Source: Sinobacterium norvegicum
Lineage (GTDB): Bacteria; Pseudomonadota; Gammaproteobacteria; Pseudomonadales; Sinobacteriaceae
Assembly: GCF_923077115.1 (NCBI RefSeq)
Contig: NZ_CAKLPX010000001.1
Coordinates: 868,001 to 932,000, forward strand
Direction: 5' to 3'
Length of the DNA stretch: 64,000 nt
Position 1 is the stretch's first letter. Each line of letters starts with the position of its first letter. Of this stretch, positions 1 through 8,417 are shown piece by piece. Both the position numbers and the translations under genes were made by a program. The notes beneath the pieces are model-generated. The model was given only the letters and a program-made list of their open reading frames with translations. It was not told the origin of the DNA and searched no databases.

Positions 1-308
1 ACGATAGCCGCATCGTATTGCGCCAGCTGTAACAGTAAATCCTGGTCGGGCGAATTATCACCCGACGGACCCGAGACTAAATGACACACCAACTCAATGT
101 CATAGCGTGCCAACAATGGTTGCAGTACTTGGGCGGCAAGATGACTATAACCATCATCGACCTGATGGAAATATTCCACCACATGGGGGCGATTGTGTTT
201 CAGCCGGAGCTGCTCGGCCTTGGAGCGCTGTTTTGCCAACCGTTTGGGGCTGGACATCACTGACATCACCTTCGAGGTCAGCCAACGACGAAGTCTACCA
301 GGGTCCAT
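1..308 (-). CDS. DsbA-like / HCCA-isomerase-type thioredoxin-fold protein (N-terminal part, cut by window edge)
   Basis: The gene runs off the left end, so only about 100 N-terminal residues are visible. After a basic leader (PGRLRRWLTSKV) the chain reads HVVEYFHQVDDGYSHLAAQVLQ. This resembles the first strand and helix of DsbA / 2-hydroxychromene-2-carboxylate isomerase-type proteins, where a VEYF-x-D-x-x-x-PYS-x-LA pattern is usual. No CxxC motif lies in the visible part, and the family normally has Ser or Cys at that place. The start at 308 is preceded by GGGTGGGA. In-frame ATGs at 359, 365 and 374 would add 17 to 22 residues. Family assignment is by motif only; the substrate is unknown. 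Confidence 0.55.
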   Translation of the reverse strand, partial: MDPGRLRRWLTSKVMSVMSSPKRLAKQRSKAEQLRLKHNRPHVVEYFHQVDDGYSHLAAQVLQPLLARYDIELVCHLVSGPSGDNSPDQDLLLQLAQYDAAI

Positions 309-438
309 AGTGGCTGTCCCACCCTGCTCTTTAAACGTTGACTGATCCGGCAATGGCATAATCATACCTGTCATTTTTGCAGTAAATTCTCTGCTTGTGA
401 GTAAACTCTTTCTCATTTATCCCGTTTTATAATCTACC

Positions 439-466
439 AAGGCATAGAATGGCACTTCTATGCCTT
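439..466. other. Perfect 11-bp inverted repeat with 6-nt loop
   Basis: AAGGCATAGAA and its exact complement TTCTATGCCTT flank the loop TGGCAC. On the plus strand it is followed by TTTATT, so it could terminate plus-strand transcription, yet no plus-strand gene precedes it within the window. It lies in the 375-771 gap between two divergent genes. It may be a weak terminator, a protein-binding palindrome or a remnant. The rest of that gap holds only the possible promoter at 651-680. Confidence 0.5.
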
Positions 467-650
467 TATTCACCGTATTCAAAAATGGGGAAATCACCGG
501 CATCACGATCGACAATCGCTGGCATAAGAACGCTGAGTGTCGATGCCTTGTGCAGATTGATCGTATTGTTATCCCCTAACGATTAAAGTAGTCATCAATG
601 GCCACAATGAATAAATCGGCAAAATCTAGTGGGCACAGAAAACAACCCGC

Positions 651-680
651 TTGGACTCACGCAGCTTATTGTGACATAAT
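651..680 (+). promoter_or_regulatory. Possible sigma-70 promoter of the GST gene
   Basis: TTGGAC (651-656) and CATAAT (675-680) are separated by 18 bp. The -10 box lies about 90 bp upstream of the GST start codon. This is a match by eye to consensus boxes only. Confidence 0.35.
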
Positions 681-771
681 TTATGACAAAGAGTAAATAT
701 GCGGACAACTCACAAATAGAACACATTAAAATCATGCCTTAACAAAGAAAACAACATGAAGGAAAGTTTTT

Positions 772-1413
772 ATGATAACACTCTATGGCGCATCCCTATC
801 GCCCTATGTCCGCAAAACACTGGTCGCGCTAGCGATTAAAAATCTGCCCTTCGAGCAGATTCAGCAAATGCCTTTTGCCAAGGATGCAGAGTACCAAAAG
901 ATCAGCCCTCTCGGTAAGATTCCAGCACTCAAAGACGGCGATTTCACCATCAGCGACTCCGCCGTCATCTGTCAGTACTTAGACGATAGCTACCCAGAAC
1001 TTGCACTCTACCCCAGCGACCCGCAGGATAAAGCCAGGGCGCGTTGGTATGAAGAATTAGGCGATAGCCAGATTGGCGAGTACGCTTCGGGTATTTTCTT
1101 TCAGCGCTTTATGCGCCCCTTTGCCTTCAAACAGGACCCCGACGAAGAGCTGGTCGAGAAACTGATCAATAAAAAGCTGCCCCCCATTTTGGATTATTTA
1201 GAAACCGAAGTGCCGGCACAGGGATTTATGTTTGGCGAGCAACTGATGATTGCCGATATCGCCCTGTGTTCCTCCTTTTTTAACGCCGGTTATGCAGGTT
1301 ATGAAGTAGACAGCACACTCTGGCCCGGCGTATCGGCCTTTATTGCCCGGGTTAAATCACACCCTGCGGTGGCACCCTTGCTCGCCGCTGAAGCTAAAAC
1401 GCTAGGTCTATAA
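772..1413 (+). CDS. Glutathione S-transferase family protein
   Basis: This 213-residue protein is a full-length cytosolic GST. The N-terminal thioredoxin-fold domain (residues 1-80) opens ITLYGASLSPYVRK and contains the glutathione-binding stretch GKIPAL followed by ISDSAVICQYLD, with the conserved Ser/Asp pair that binds the gamma-glutamyl group. The helical C-terminal domain (about 88-205) carries the N-capping-box region FMFGEQLMIADIAL. Ser rather than Cys at the N-terminal active-site position fits Ser/Tyr-type bacterial GSTs. Start ATG is preceded by GAAGGAAAG. The gene stands alone and no adjacent gene reveals the substrate. A 12-bp imperfect hairpin at 1426-1463, just after the stop, may mark its 3' end, though it lacks a T-run. 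Confidence 0.85.
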   Translation: MITLYGASLSPYVRKTLVALAIKNLPFEQIQQMPFAKDAEYQKISPLGKIPALKDGDFTISDSAVICQYLDDSYPELALYPSDPQDKARARWYEELGDSQIGEYASGIFFQRFMRPFAFKQDPDEELVEKLINKKLPPILDYLETEVPAQGFMFGEQLMIADIALCSSFFNAGYAGYEVDSTLWPGVSAFIARVKSHPAVAPLLAAEAKTLGL

Positions 1414-1561
1414 AACGTGAAGCCACACCGACGCAACAACATCTAGCCAGTGTTACGTCGGTGCGCTAATCTTAACAAAATAAAATGTCATAGATAGTGA
1501 CTATTTAATTTCGGTGGGCTAGTCTACTCAACATAATAATAAAAAAAGAGAGGACCTAACA

Positions 1562-1960
1562 ATGACCCTCAAGAGATATAACATGGAAAAAATATTAAAA
1601 ATAATAACCGGCCTGGCTGGCGCACTGTTTGCCTTGATCGGCCTTGGCTGGGTTATTAAGCCCGCCGCCATCGCCGCAGAAATGGGCCTGCCTTTATTAG
1701 AAGGTACGGCACTCAATACCCAAATTGGCGATATGGGTGCGTTCTTCTTTGCTGGCGGCGTCATCACCCTACTCGGCGTACTGACCGGTAAACGTCAATG
1801 GTATTATGCCGCGGCACTGTTAATCGGCACTGCCGGCGTGTTTCGTGTCTTGGCTTTTACCGTACAGGGCGCCACTCTGCCTATCGATAAATTAATCGTC
1901 GAGATCGTCGTGCTCGGGATATTACTCGCCAGCGCAAAACTCACGTCGGTGCCACAGTAA
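1562..1960 (+). CDS. Small integral membrane protein, possibly DUF4345-like
   Basis: A 132-residue hydrophobic protein with four predicted membrane helices (roughly residues 11-32, 55-75, 80-100 and 105-125). A short loop with GDMGAFFFAGG precedes the second helix. There is no signal peptide cleavage site and no catalytic motif. The spacing of helices and a conserved acidic residue in the last helix (VEIVVLG) resemble small four-helix DUF4345-type proteins, but this is tentative. The ATG at 1562 follows AGAGAGGA at good spacing; an internal ATG at 1583 is a weaker alternative. It lies between the GST and sulfatase genes on the same strand, about 80 bp before the sulfatase, so cotranscription is possible. 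Function unknown. Confidence 0.6.
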   Translation: MTLKRYNMEKILKIITGLAGALFALIGLGWVIKPAAIAAEMGLPLLEGTALNTQIGDMGAFFFAGGVITLLGVLTGKRQWYYAAALLIGTAGVFRVLAFTVQGATLPIDKLIVEIVVLGILLASAKLTSVPQ

Positions 1961-2046
1961 GGCATCGCTATTGTTGATCAGCTCACTACCATCAGCCTTG
2001 CCATTGTCGGGTCTGTAATACCATGCCAACACAGAGTTAACTATCG

Positions 2047-3720
2047 ATGAAAAAATTATTCACCCTCTTGCTCGCCATCACCATCGCTGCCTTTATTGGC
2101 TGGCAAAACCGTATCGAACTGGTGGTCTGGGGTGCCCCTATAGCGGCCAAGATACTCCGCCCCGTTGGCCCTAACGTTCCGACCCAGTGGCAACAGGGCC
2201 CGGCCACCGCCAGTGTTGAGCCCAACCAGCGACCTCCCAATATCATTGTTATTCTCACCGACGACATGGGCTTTAATGACATCTCGCTGTACAACGGCGG
2301 CGCCGCTGATGGCAGCGTGATGACACCCAATATCGATGCCATTGCCCAACAGGGTGTGCGCTTTGATAAGGGCTATGCGGCCAATGCTATTTGCGCCCCC
2401 TCACGCGCGACATTACTCACCGGCCGCTATTCCACCCGCTTTGGTTTTGAGTACACCCCTATCTTCAAATTGGGGCCCAGAATATTTAGCTGGATGGATG
2501 AACTCGAGCCCCGGTCGCTGCCCTTAATTATTGATACCGACACGGCAGCGACCCTGCCACCGGTGGAAGACCTTGGTATGCCGGCCAGTGAAATCACCAT
2601 CGCAGAAGTTCTACAACAACAGGACTATTACACCGCCCACATCGGTAAATGGCATGTCGGCTCGCTCAAGGGCATGCGCCCAGAAGATCAGGGCTTCGAT
2701 GACAGCCTCTATATGAAGGGCACGCTGTATTTACCAGAAAACCACCCCGATGTGGTTAACGCAAAAATAGAGGGCGACGCGATTGACCGTATGATTTGGG
2801 CAGCTGGCGGCTATGCCGCCCAATTTAATGGTGGCGAACCCTTTGAGCCGCAGGGCTATTTAACCGACTATTACACCGACGAAGCGGTTAAGGTCATTGA
2901 GGCCAATCGTAATCGGCCGTTTTTCTTGTACTTGGCGCACTGGGGGCTGCACAACCCTATTCAGGCGACCCGTGCAGACTATGATGCCTTCCCCTTGATA
3001 GAAGACCATACCTTGAGAGTCTATGCCGGCATGATGAGAGCACTCGATCGCAGCATCGAAAAAATAACCTCGACACTTGAGGCTAATGGCTTGGCCGATA
3101 ATACCCTGGTGATCTTTACCAGCGATAACGGCGGTGCCGGCTATATTGGTCTGCCCGATATCAACAAGCCCTATCGTGGCTGGAAGCTGACCCACTTTGA
3201 AGGCGGCACCCATGTGCCGTTCATGGCCAAATGGCCGAATACTATTCCAGCAGGCACACAATACACTGAGGCGATTCACCAAATCGACCTATTTAGTACT
3301 ATCGCCGCAGCGGCGGGAGCTGAAGTGCCCACAGACCGCATCATCGATGGCGTCAATCTGATGCCTTATATCCTAGGAGAAAGTACCGGGGTCCCACACA
3401 AGACATTGTTTTGGCGCCAGGGTCATCAGCAAACCGTGCTGCATGAAGGCTGGAAATTAATACGCGCTGACCAACCTGAGCAAGCCGAACCGTCGCAGAA
3501 GAAGTTTTTATTCCACCTAGCGGCAGACCCCACGGAGCAGGTTAACCTACTGCAACAGCGGCCAGATAAAGTCGCCCAACTTGAAGCCCTGTTAGCGACA
3601 CATAATGCCGAGCAGGCAGCACCGGCGTGGCCCAGCGTGTTACAGGCGCCGCAGTTGATCGACAAAACCACCAATGCAGACATCGAGCCCGATGACGTTT
3701 ATCTGTACTGGCCTAATTAA
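2047..3720 (+). CDS. Type I (formylglycine-dependent) sulfatase, membrane-anchored or secreted
   Basis: This 557-residue protein hydrolyses a sulfate ester, probably in the periplasm. Residues 1-20 form an N-terminal hydrophobic segment that could be a signal anchor. The alkaline-phosphatase-fold domain shows all sulfatase hallmarks: the calcium-binding TDDMG near residue 74, the maturation motif C-A-P-S-R with the cysteine at residue 116 that becomes formylglycine, followed by TGRYSTR, the HIGKWHVG block near 199, and FTSDNGG near 357. The C-terminal subdomain ends EPDDVYLYWPN. Maturation needs a formylglycine-generating enzyme (or anSME), and none is encoded in the window. A fragment of a second copy's C-terminus lies at 5051-5101. 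The substrate cannot be told from sequence. Confidence 0.9.
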   Translation: MKKLFTLLLAITIAAFIGWQNRIELVVWGAPIAAKILRPVGPNVPTQWQQGPATASVEPNQRPPNIIVILTDDMGFNDISLYNGGAADGSVMTPNIDAIAQQGVRFDKGYAANAICAPSRATLLTGRYSTRFGFEYTPIFKLGPRIFSWMDELEPRSLPLIIDTDTAATLPPVEDLGMPASEITIAEVLQQQDYYTAHIGKWHVGSLKGMRPEDQGFDDSLYMKGTLYLPENHPDVVNAKIEGDAIDRMIWAAGGYAAQFNGGEPFEPQGYLTDYYTDEAVKVIEANRNRPFFLYLAHWGLHNPIQATRADYDAFPLIEDHTLRVYAGMMRALDRSIEKITSTLEANGLADNTLVIFTSDNGGAGYIGLPDINKPYRGWKLTHFEGGTHVPFMAKWPNTIPAGTQYTEAIHQIDLFSTIAAAAGAEVPTDRIIDGVNLMPYILGESTGVPHKTLFWRQGHQQTVLHEGWKLIRADQPEQAEPSQKKFLFHLAADPTEQVNLLQQRPDKVAQLEALLATHNAEQAAPAWPSVLQAPQLIDKTTNADIEPDDVYLYWPN

Positions 3721-3827
3721 CCTGCTGCGTTAGCCGAGCACTGCCCATTCAGGCCTAAAACAAGGGCCTATTTGGGGCAGGCCAAATTGATCCTGCGTTG
3801 AGACGCCCCACTGAACTGGTATTTGAT

Positions 3828-4901
3828 ATGATCCGCAAAAGCATTGTTATCCCCCTACTATTTATCCTGCTCTTTATCCTCCTTTACAGTCAGCGGGGGC
3901 CGCTGGTGATGGCGCTGATGGAGAAAAACCTGCCCTCAGTCCTGGCCAGCAATACCATTGATGAACTTGACGAGGGCCTGCATATTGCCGTCTGTGGTGC
4001 CGGTGGCCCAATGCCCGACCCGAAACGCTCCGGCGCTTGTCTGTTAGTCATTGCCGGCGACAACCTATTAATGATCGACGCCGGTTCCGGTGGCGCCCGC
4101 AATATTAACCGCATGGGCATGAATATCGGCGATGTCGATGCGGTACTGCTGACCCACTTTCACTCCGACCATATCGATGGCCTCGGAGAAGTTGCTACCC
4201 TGCGCTGGGCAAGCAATGCCAATACCTCACCACTGCCGGTAATCGCGCCGACCGGTGTCGCGCGCATCGTCGATGGTTTTAACCTCGCCTATAGCTTTGA
4301 CCACCGATACCGTCATGAACATCATGGCGATACCGTCGCGCCACTCTCCGGCCGCGGTATGATCGCCAACCCCTTTACGCCCCCCCCTGAAGGTGACGGC
4401 ATGATGGTCTGGAATCAACACGGCCTGACCGTGACCGCCTTTAAAGTCAGTCACAATCCGGTGGAGCCGGCGGTCGGTTATCGCTTCGACTATCTTGGCC
4501 GCAGCATTGTGATCAGCGGTGACACTAAGCGATCAGCTAATCTCGAGGCTTTCGCTCAGGGTGCCGATCTATTGCTGCACGAAGCCTTGAACAAAGAAAT
4601 GGTCGCGATGATGCATCGCGCGGCGCAACAGATCGACAACCCAGTCATTGCCAAGGTTATGGATGATATCCACGACTACCACACCAGCCCAACAGAGGCT
4701 GCAGCCTCGGCACAGGCGGCCGGCGTCGGTCATCTCGCGTTGTATCATATTGTTCCGCCGGTTATATTCCCCGGTCAAGATAAGGCCTTCCTCGCCGGCG
4801 TCGACGACCACTTCGATGGCCCCACCACACTGACTGAAAATGGCGTTTTGTTTTCTCTTCCCACTAACAGCACAGCAGTGCTGGTCAAACGCAGCTTATA
4901 A
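3828..4901 (+). CDS. Metallo-beta-lactamase-fold hydrolase (AtsA-like arylsulfatase / RNase Z superfamily)
   Basis: A 357-residue zinc hydrolase with an N-terminal hydrophobic segment (residues 3-20) that suggests export or membrane anchoring. The MBL core includes CGAGGPMPD, the zinc motif THFHSDHIDG, a metal-bridging aspartate in VISGDTKRS, and histidines in LLLHEAL, DYHTS and LYHIVPP. This pattern resembles the MBL-fold arylsulfatase AtsA of marine Pseudoalteromonas rather than tRNA-processing RNase Z. The neighbouring formylglycine sulfatase, 107 bp upstream on the same strand, supports a sulfate-ester role, but this is inference. The longest frame begins at a TTG (3798); the ATG at 3828 places the hydrophobic segment at the N-terminus and is preferred. 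A GC-rich hairpin (4904-4920) follows the stop without a T-run. Confidence 0.75.
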   Translation: MIRKSIVIPLLFILLFILLYSQRGPLVMALMEKNLPSVLASNTIDELDEGLHIAVCGAGGPMPDPKRSGACLLVIAGDNLLMIDAGSGGARNINRMGMNIGDVDAVLLTHFHSDHIDGLGEVATLRWASNANTSPLPVIAPTGVARIVDGFNLAYSFDHRYRHEHHGDTVAPLSGRGMIANPFTPPPEGDGMMVWNQHGLTVTAFKVSHNPVEPAVGYRFDYLGRSIVISGDTKRSANLEAFAQGADLLLHEALNKEMVAMMHRAAQQIDNPVIAKVMDDIHDYHTSPTEAAASAQAAGVGHLALYHIVPPVIFPGQDKAFLAGVDDHFDGPTTLTENGVLFSLPTNSTAVLVKRSL

Positions 4902-5008
4902 CGAGGGGGCTCAACCCCCTAGAGCGCCACGCTGTACTGACTTCACCAGTCCGGTGCTGCCTCGCTTCGTTATATTAATTGGTGGCAGCGATGATAACCC
5001 TGCCATTA

Positions 5009-5101
5009 AGCCAGCCTTCCCCCTCGCGACAATTTTCAATCCAAACTTCGACGAATGCTGAAATTGAGCCCGATGATGTGTATATGTACTGGCCTAATTA
5101 A
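5009..5101 (+). pseudogene. C-terminal remnant of a second sulfatase copy
   Basis: The frame ending at the TAA at 5099-5101 reads TNAEIEPDDVYMYWPN. It matches the last 16 residues of the intact sulfatase (ending at 3720) except for E for D and M for L. The DNA match is also strong, including GGCCTAATTAA. Identity fades upstream of 5051; 5009-5050 is a generous extension where only scattered residues (PS, Q, I) match. No start codon or upstream sulfatase sequence remains. The simplest reading is a former tandem sulfatase gene deleted down to its tail. Confidence 0.7.
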
Positions 5102-5474
5102 AACATCGACCTAACCGCCACCCTATAGAGGTCTTCGCCATAACCTCTATGGGCTACCCTCCTTTTAAAGCACCCCATGCTATACCGTTGTCGTCAAGTA
5201 AAGCTGGCCACGGCTTAGTCGCTAATCCAGTACTGTTTAACAGTGGTCATTTTAAAAAAGATACTGCTTTTGCCATGGCAGATAAAGCGGTAGAATAATT
5301 TTCTATAAGAAGGTTTACCCCCAAAAAAATGGCAACGACAACACCCTGCACTTGCCTTGGCACCAACTCAAATTTGACTCTCTATTAAAATTAGAAAAAG
5401 TTTGATTAGCACTCTTTGCTTGCGAGTGTGTTATCGTCAGTTTAACAATAATAAAAAAGGCACGTTGAAGTTTA
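5102..5474 (+). other. Intergenic region upstream of the AraC-type regulator
   Basis: No gene is supported here. An 11-bp hairpin with one G-U pair (CCTATAGAGGT at 5122-5132 with ACCTCTATGGG at 5143-5153) follows the sulfatase scar and may have been its terminator. AT-rich sequence precedes the regulator, but no convincing -35/-10 pair stands out. Confidence 0.4.
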
Positions 5475-6884
5475 ATGAACCTTATTGATATCATTATCGG
5501 CATCGGCGTTGTACAGGGAACTGTCATTGCAGGTGTATTGCTATATGTTCGCTCCGGTCATCGGCTGGCCAATAGATTTATTGCTGCACTGGTGCTAGCT
5601 ACGGCAGCCCTGCTATTACAGAGATTACTTATTCGATGGGGTGTGTTTAACGATTACCCTCAGTTTTCACTCCTGCTCCAGCCGCTGCGTTTTACCTGGG
5701 CTCCCTTGCTCTATCTTTATGCGTTAAGCATTACCGGGGTAAAACTGAATGGTCGTCAGGCTTGGCATTTTCTACCGGCGGTTTTATTTTTTGCCTTAGC
5801 CAACCTTAAATTTTGGCAGTTGGATGCTGATCAGCAACGTCTTTTTACCACACATTTATGGAGTTTTTTGGGGAGCAGCCCCTCAAGTGAAAATATAATC
5901 TGGGGCTTTATGGGTAGCTTTTGGCGCCTATTGATAGAGTTCCACGTTCATATGACATTTTTTACCATTCAGTCGGTTACTTATTGCTTTCTGGTACTCA
6001 AATTAATTAAGAGTCATAACCGGCGGTTAGAGCAACATTTTTCTTCGATGGAGAAAATGAATCTGCGTTGGTTACGGTTGCTGACCATTTCCTTTCTTGT
6101 ATTTCTTGTTCTTCTGCTAGTGTTTAACCGTATTCCTCTGTTGTTAAATCTTTATGATACGACAGCTCCCCTCGCGAATGCCTATGCGGTACTGCTCGTT
6201 ATTCTATTCTATGGTATCGCGATAAGCGCCCTGCTTCAGCCCAGCTTGATTAGCGGTGTGGTTCAGGCCAGGGAAAGTGAACCTTCATGGGCAAAAAAAT
6301 CAAAGAACCACTCACCTGCGTCGAATACTGAGCCCACTAAATCAAACGATGATCTACCCGCCGCTGCCCATGCCACTCCGGAAATGGTTGAGAACGATAG
6401 GAGGGAGTCTAACAGCAAGGCAGAGCCCCTTAAATCAAACGATGACCTACCCGCCGCCGCCCATACCATTGCTGAGATTGTTGAAGAGGATGTTGTTGAG
6501 CCTAACAGTAAGTATAAGCGATCCAGAATGAGTAGCGAGGACGGCCAGCGCTACAGGCTTAAACTGATGAAGGTTATTCAAGAGCAGGAGCTGTATCTTA
6601 ACCCTGAGTTAACCTTGCCTGAACTGGCGGAAGCGGCAGGCTTGACGGCACCACAGGCATCGCAAGTGCTAAATGGCCAGATGAACCAGAATTTCTTCAG
6701 CTTCGTCAATAGCTACCGTATTGACTTGGCTAGGAACATGCTAATTGACCCTGATACCGCGGACATCCCCATCGTTGAGCTGGCAGTTGAAGTTGGCTTC
6801 AAATCGAAATCATCCTTCTATGATGCATTCAAGCGTGTCACGGGCATGACGCCAACCCAATTTAAGCGGGCAGTGGAAGTATAG
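5475..6884 (+). CDS. Membrane-anchored AraC-family transcriptional regulator
   Basis: This 469-residue protein joins a membrane sensor to a DNA-binding domain. Residues 1-260 hold about seven hydrophobic helices, beginning at LIDIIIGIGVVQG. A hydrophilic linker (about 265-360) contains two adjacent 31-residue repeats. The C-terminal AraC/XylS domain (about 365-469) has two helix-turn-helix motifs: LTLPELAEAAGL and IVELAVEVGFKSKSSFYDAFKR, ending MTPTQFKR. Such proteins sense a signal at the inner membrane and act on nearby genes. It is convergent with the alkyl-sulfatase-like gene (6959) and downstream of the sulfatase genes, so it likely controls the cluster; this is inferred from position. 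A degenerate relative lies at 21061-21360. The start has a weak ribosome binding site (GAAGTTTA). Confidence 0.85.
   Translation: MNLIDIIIGIGVVQGTVIAGVLLYVRSGHRLANRFIAALVLATAALLLQRLLIRWGVFNDYPQFSLLLQPLRFTWAPLLYLYALSITGVKLNGRQAWHFLPAVLFFALANLKFWQLDADQQRLFTTHLWSFLGSSPSSENIIWGFMGSFWRLLIEFHVHMTFFTIQSVTYCFLVLKLIKSHNRRLEQHFSSMEKMNLRWLRLLTISFLVFLVLLLVFNRIPLLLNLYDTTAPLANAYAVLLVILFYGIAISALLQPSLISGVVQARESEPSWAKKSKNHSPASNTEPTKSNDDLPAAAHATPEMVENDRRESNSKAEPLKSNDDLPAAAHTIAEIVEEDVVEPNSKYKRSRMSSEDGQRYRLKLMKVIQEQELYLNPELTLPELAEAAGLTAPQASQVLNGQMNQNFFSFVNSYRIDLARNMLIDPDTADIPIVELAVEVGFKSKSSFYDAFKRVTGMTPTQFKRAVEV
6330..6515 (+). repeat. Two tandem 93-bp repeats inside the AraC-type gene
   Basis: Copy 1 (6330-6422) and copy 2 (6423-6515) are head-to-tail and in frame. 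Each encodes EP-x-KSNDDLPAAAH followed by an acidic stretch and ending SNSK or PNSK. The first half of the unit is almost identical; the second half has diverged, so the duplication is not brand new. It lengthens the linker between the membrane and DNA-binding parts. Confidence 0.9.
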
Positions 6885-6958
6885 TCAGGTACCGTCGCCG
6901 GCAAGCCATCCTCGGAATCCGACCATACATTTAACCAGCCTGGTTGGTCTGTGTGCTC

Positions 6959-8368
6959 TCATTGCTCCAGCTTTCGCTGGGTCTGGCCAATACCAAAATT
7001 CAGCCAACCCGTCTCATTCAAGTTACCTGATTCTTTTCTCAGCTGCTGCAGTGCCGCTAGGCGCAACTCCAGAGCGGAGCGGTTGTGTGGCTCCGACGAC
7101 AATGCAGCCTCCGCTAGAAGCAGTGCCTTGACCGGTTTGCCCTGTTCGAGCAGGGGCAGGGCTTTTTCTATTACTTTATCGCCCCCCCCAGCCATGGCTA
7201 CCAGATCGGGATATACCGATTCGGGAGACTCAGCGTACATGCTCACCGGATTGGCATCGAACCAGCCCACGTAGCCTTCATAGATACCGCGTACCGACCA
7301 AGATATCCAACCATATCCTTCGCCCACATCGAGCTTTTTCGGTAACTTGATTTCCCGCATCAGAGAATAAACATCCTTGCCCTGATTCATCCCGATGACG
7401 GTCTGATCGTGAACATACTGGATGGCATCGCGATACTGGGTAAGGGTGGCACTAATATTATCCCAGCCCTTGATGGGCTCACCGTGGCTCGGCAGTAACA
7501 ACTCCGGTTTCAATGCCAGAACGCGGTTTAGTGAGTCAACGTAGTCCAGCGCCCAGCGAGGCTTGGTGCCCCGCAGGGTGTACATATTGGGGAATGAGCG
7601 ATAGTAAAGATCACCGACGAAAGCGGCCTTGTGTTGGGGCATCCATACCGTCAGGGCATCGTAGGTTTCCGCAGGTGTGTGCAGTATCTGGAATTGCTGC
7701 TCCCCGAGAGAGAAAGTGTAATCCTTATCGAACAGGGTGTTGGGTAGAATATTTGCGCCAAAATTGTCCACGGTGGAAGGGTGCGCTTGCTTAGCGTTTA
7801 GCTCGAATCCGAACTGGGCTTGATTGCGCTGATCGAACATCGCTGACAGGCGGTGCTGGTAATGTAAGAACTCCACCATGTTTTCCTGGGCAATGACTTG
7901 GGTTTTTGGTTCACGCCACAGCTCTACACCACCGATATGATCCCCATGACCGTGGGTAATAATGATCGAGTGGATCGGGCCATCACTGACCGTGGTAAGC
8001 AGCTTTTTATGATGAGGTGCCATGCTCTCTAGTGAGGTATCGATAATGACATTGCCCTGCTCTGTGACCACCATAAAGGTATTGCCGAAGCCGGTGGCCT
8101 TGTAGATCACCTCGTTGACCTTTTGTGCCTCAGTCTGGGTGCTGCCCTGTCGCAAGTGCAGGCTAGGGTCGGCACGTCCGCTCTTTTCGACAGCATGCTC
8201 GCCGGCCATGGCAACGCTGACTGTTGCCATAAGTGCGGCTGCCAGCCATGCTTTTGTAAAAACCACTTTTACTCCCGAGTATAATAAATCGCTGATTTCT
8301 CTTGGCCCTGTAACATGGCTTATATGTTTAGATAATGGTGTCTTACTGAATTGTATATCTGCTTTCAT
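6959..8368 (-). CDS. Alkyl-sulfatase-like metallo-beta-lactamase-fold hydrolase, exported
   Basis: A 469-residue MBL-fold enzyme resembling SdsA/BDS1 alkyl sulfatases, which cleave C-O or S-O bonds of alkyl sulfate esters. The zinc motif THGHGDHIGG lies near residue 138, a bridging Asp in FVGDLYYR, and the SdsA-like block PNMYTLRG follows. PSHGEP supplies a late histidine. GYVGWFDANP begins the alkyl-sulfatase dimerisation domain that fills the C-terminus. The C-terminal SCP2-like domain of full-length SdsA (about 650 residues) is missing. A signal peptide ending SVAMA lies at residues 36-55 of the long form. Both the ATG at 8368 (GGAGAAAGACG before it) and a GTG at 8266 (GGGAGTAAAA before it) have good ribosome binding sites, and the GTG form puts the signal peptide at the true N-terminus. 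Confidence 0.8.
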   Translation of the reverse strand: MKADIQFSKTPLSKHISHVTGPREISDLLYSGVKVVFTKAWLAAALMATVSVAMAGEHAVEKSGRADPSLHLRQGSTQTEAQKVNEVIYKATGFGNTFMVVTEQGNVIIDTSLESMAPHHKKLLTTVSDGPIHSIIITHGHGDHIGGVELWREPKTQVIAQENMVEFLHYQHRLSAMFDQRNQAQFGFELNAKQAHPSTVDNFGANILPNTLFDKDYTFSLGEQQFQILHTPAETYDALTVWMPQHKAAFVGDLYYRSFPNMYTLRGTKPRWALDYVDSLNRVLALKPELLLPSHGEPIKGWDNISATLTQYRDAIQYVHDQTVIGMNQGKDVYSLMREIKLPKKLDVGEGYGWISWSVRGIYEGYVGWFDANPVSMYAESPESVYPDLVAMAGGGDKVIEKALPLLEQGKPVKALLLAEAALSSEPHNRSALELRLAALQQLRKESGNLNETGWLNFGIGQTQRKLEQ

Positions 8369-8417
8369 CGTCTTTCTCCAGTTTGGCTATGTTATAAAAT
8401 TGTTACTTCCCTGTGCT

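Noticed and set aside
4904-4920. AGGGGG-CTCAA-CCCCCT hairpin after the MBL-fold gene
   Set aside because: Only 6 bp and no T-run, so I did not call it a terminator.
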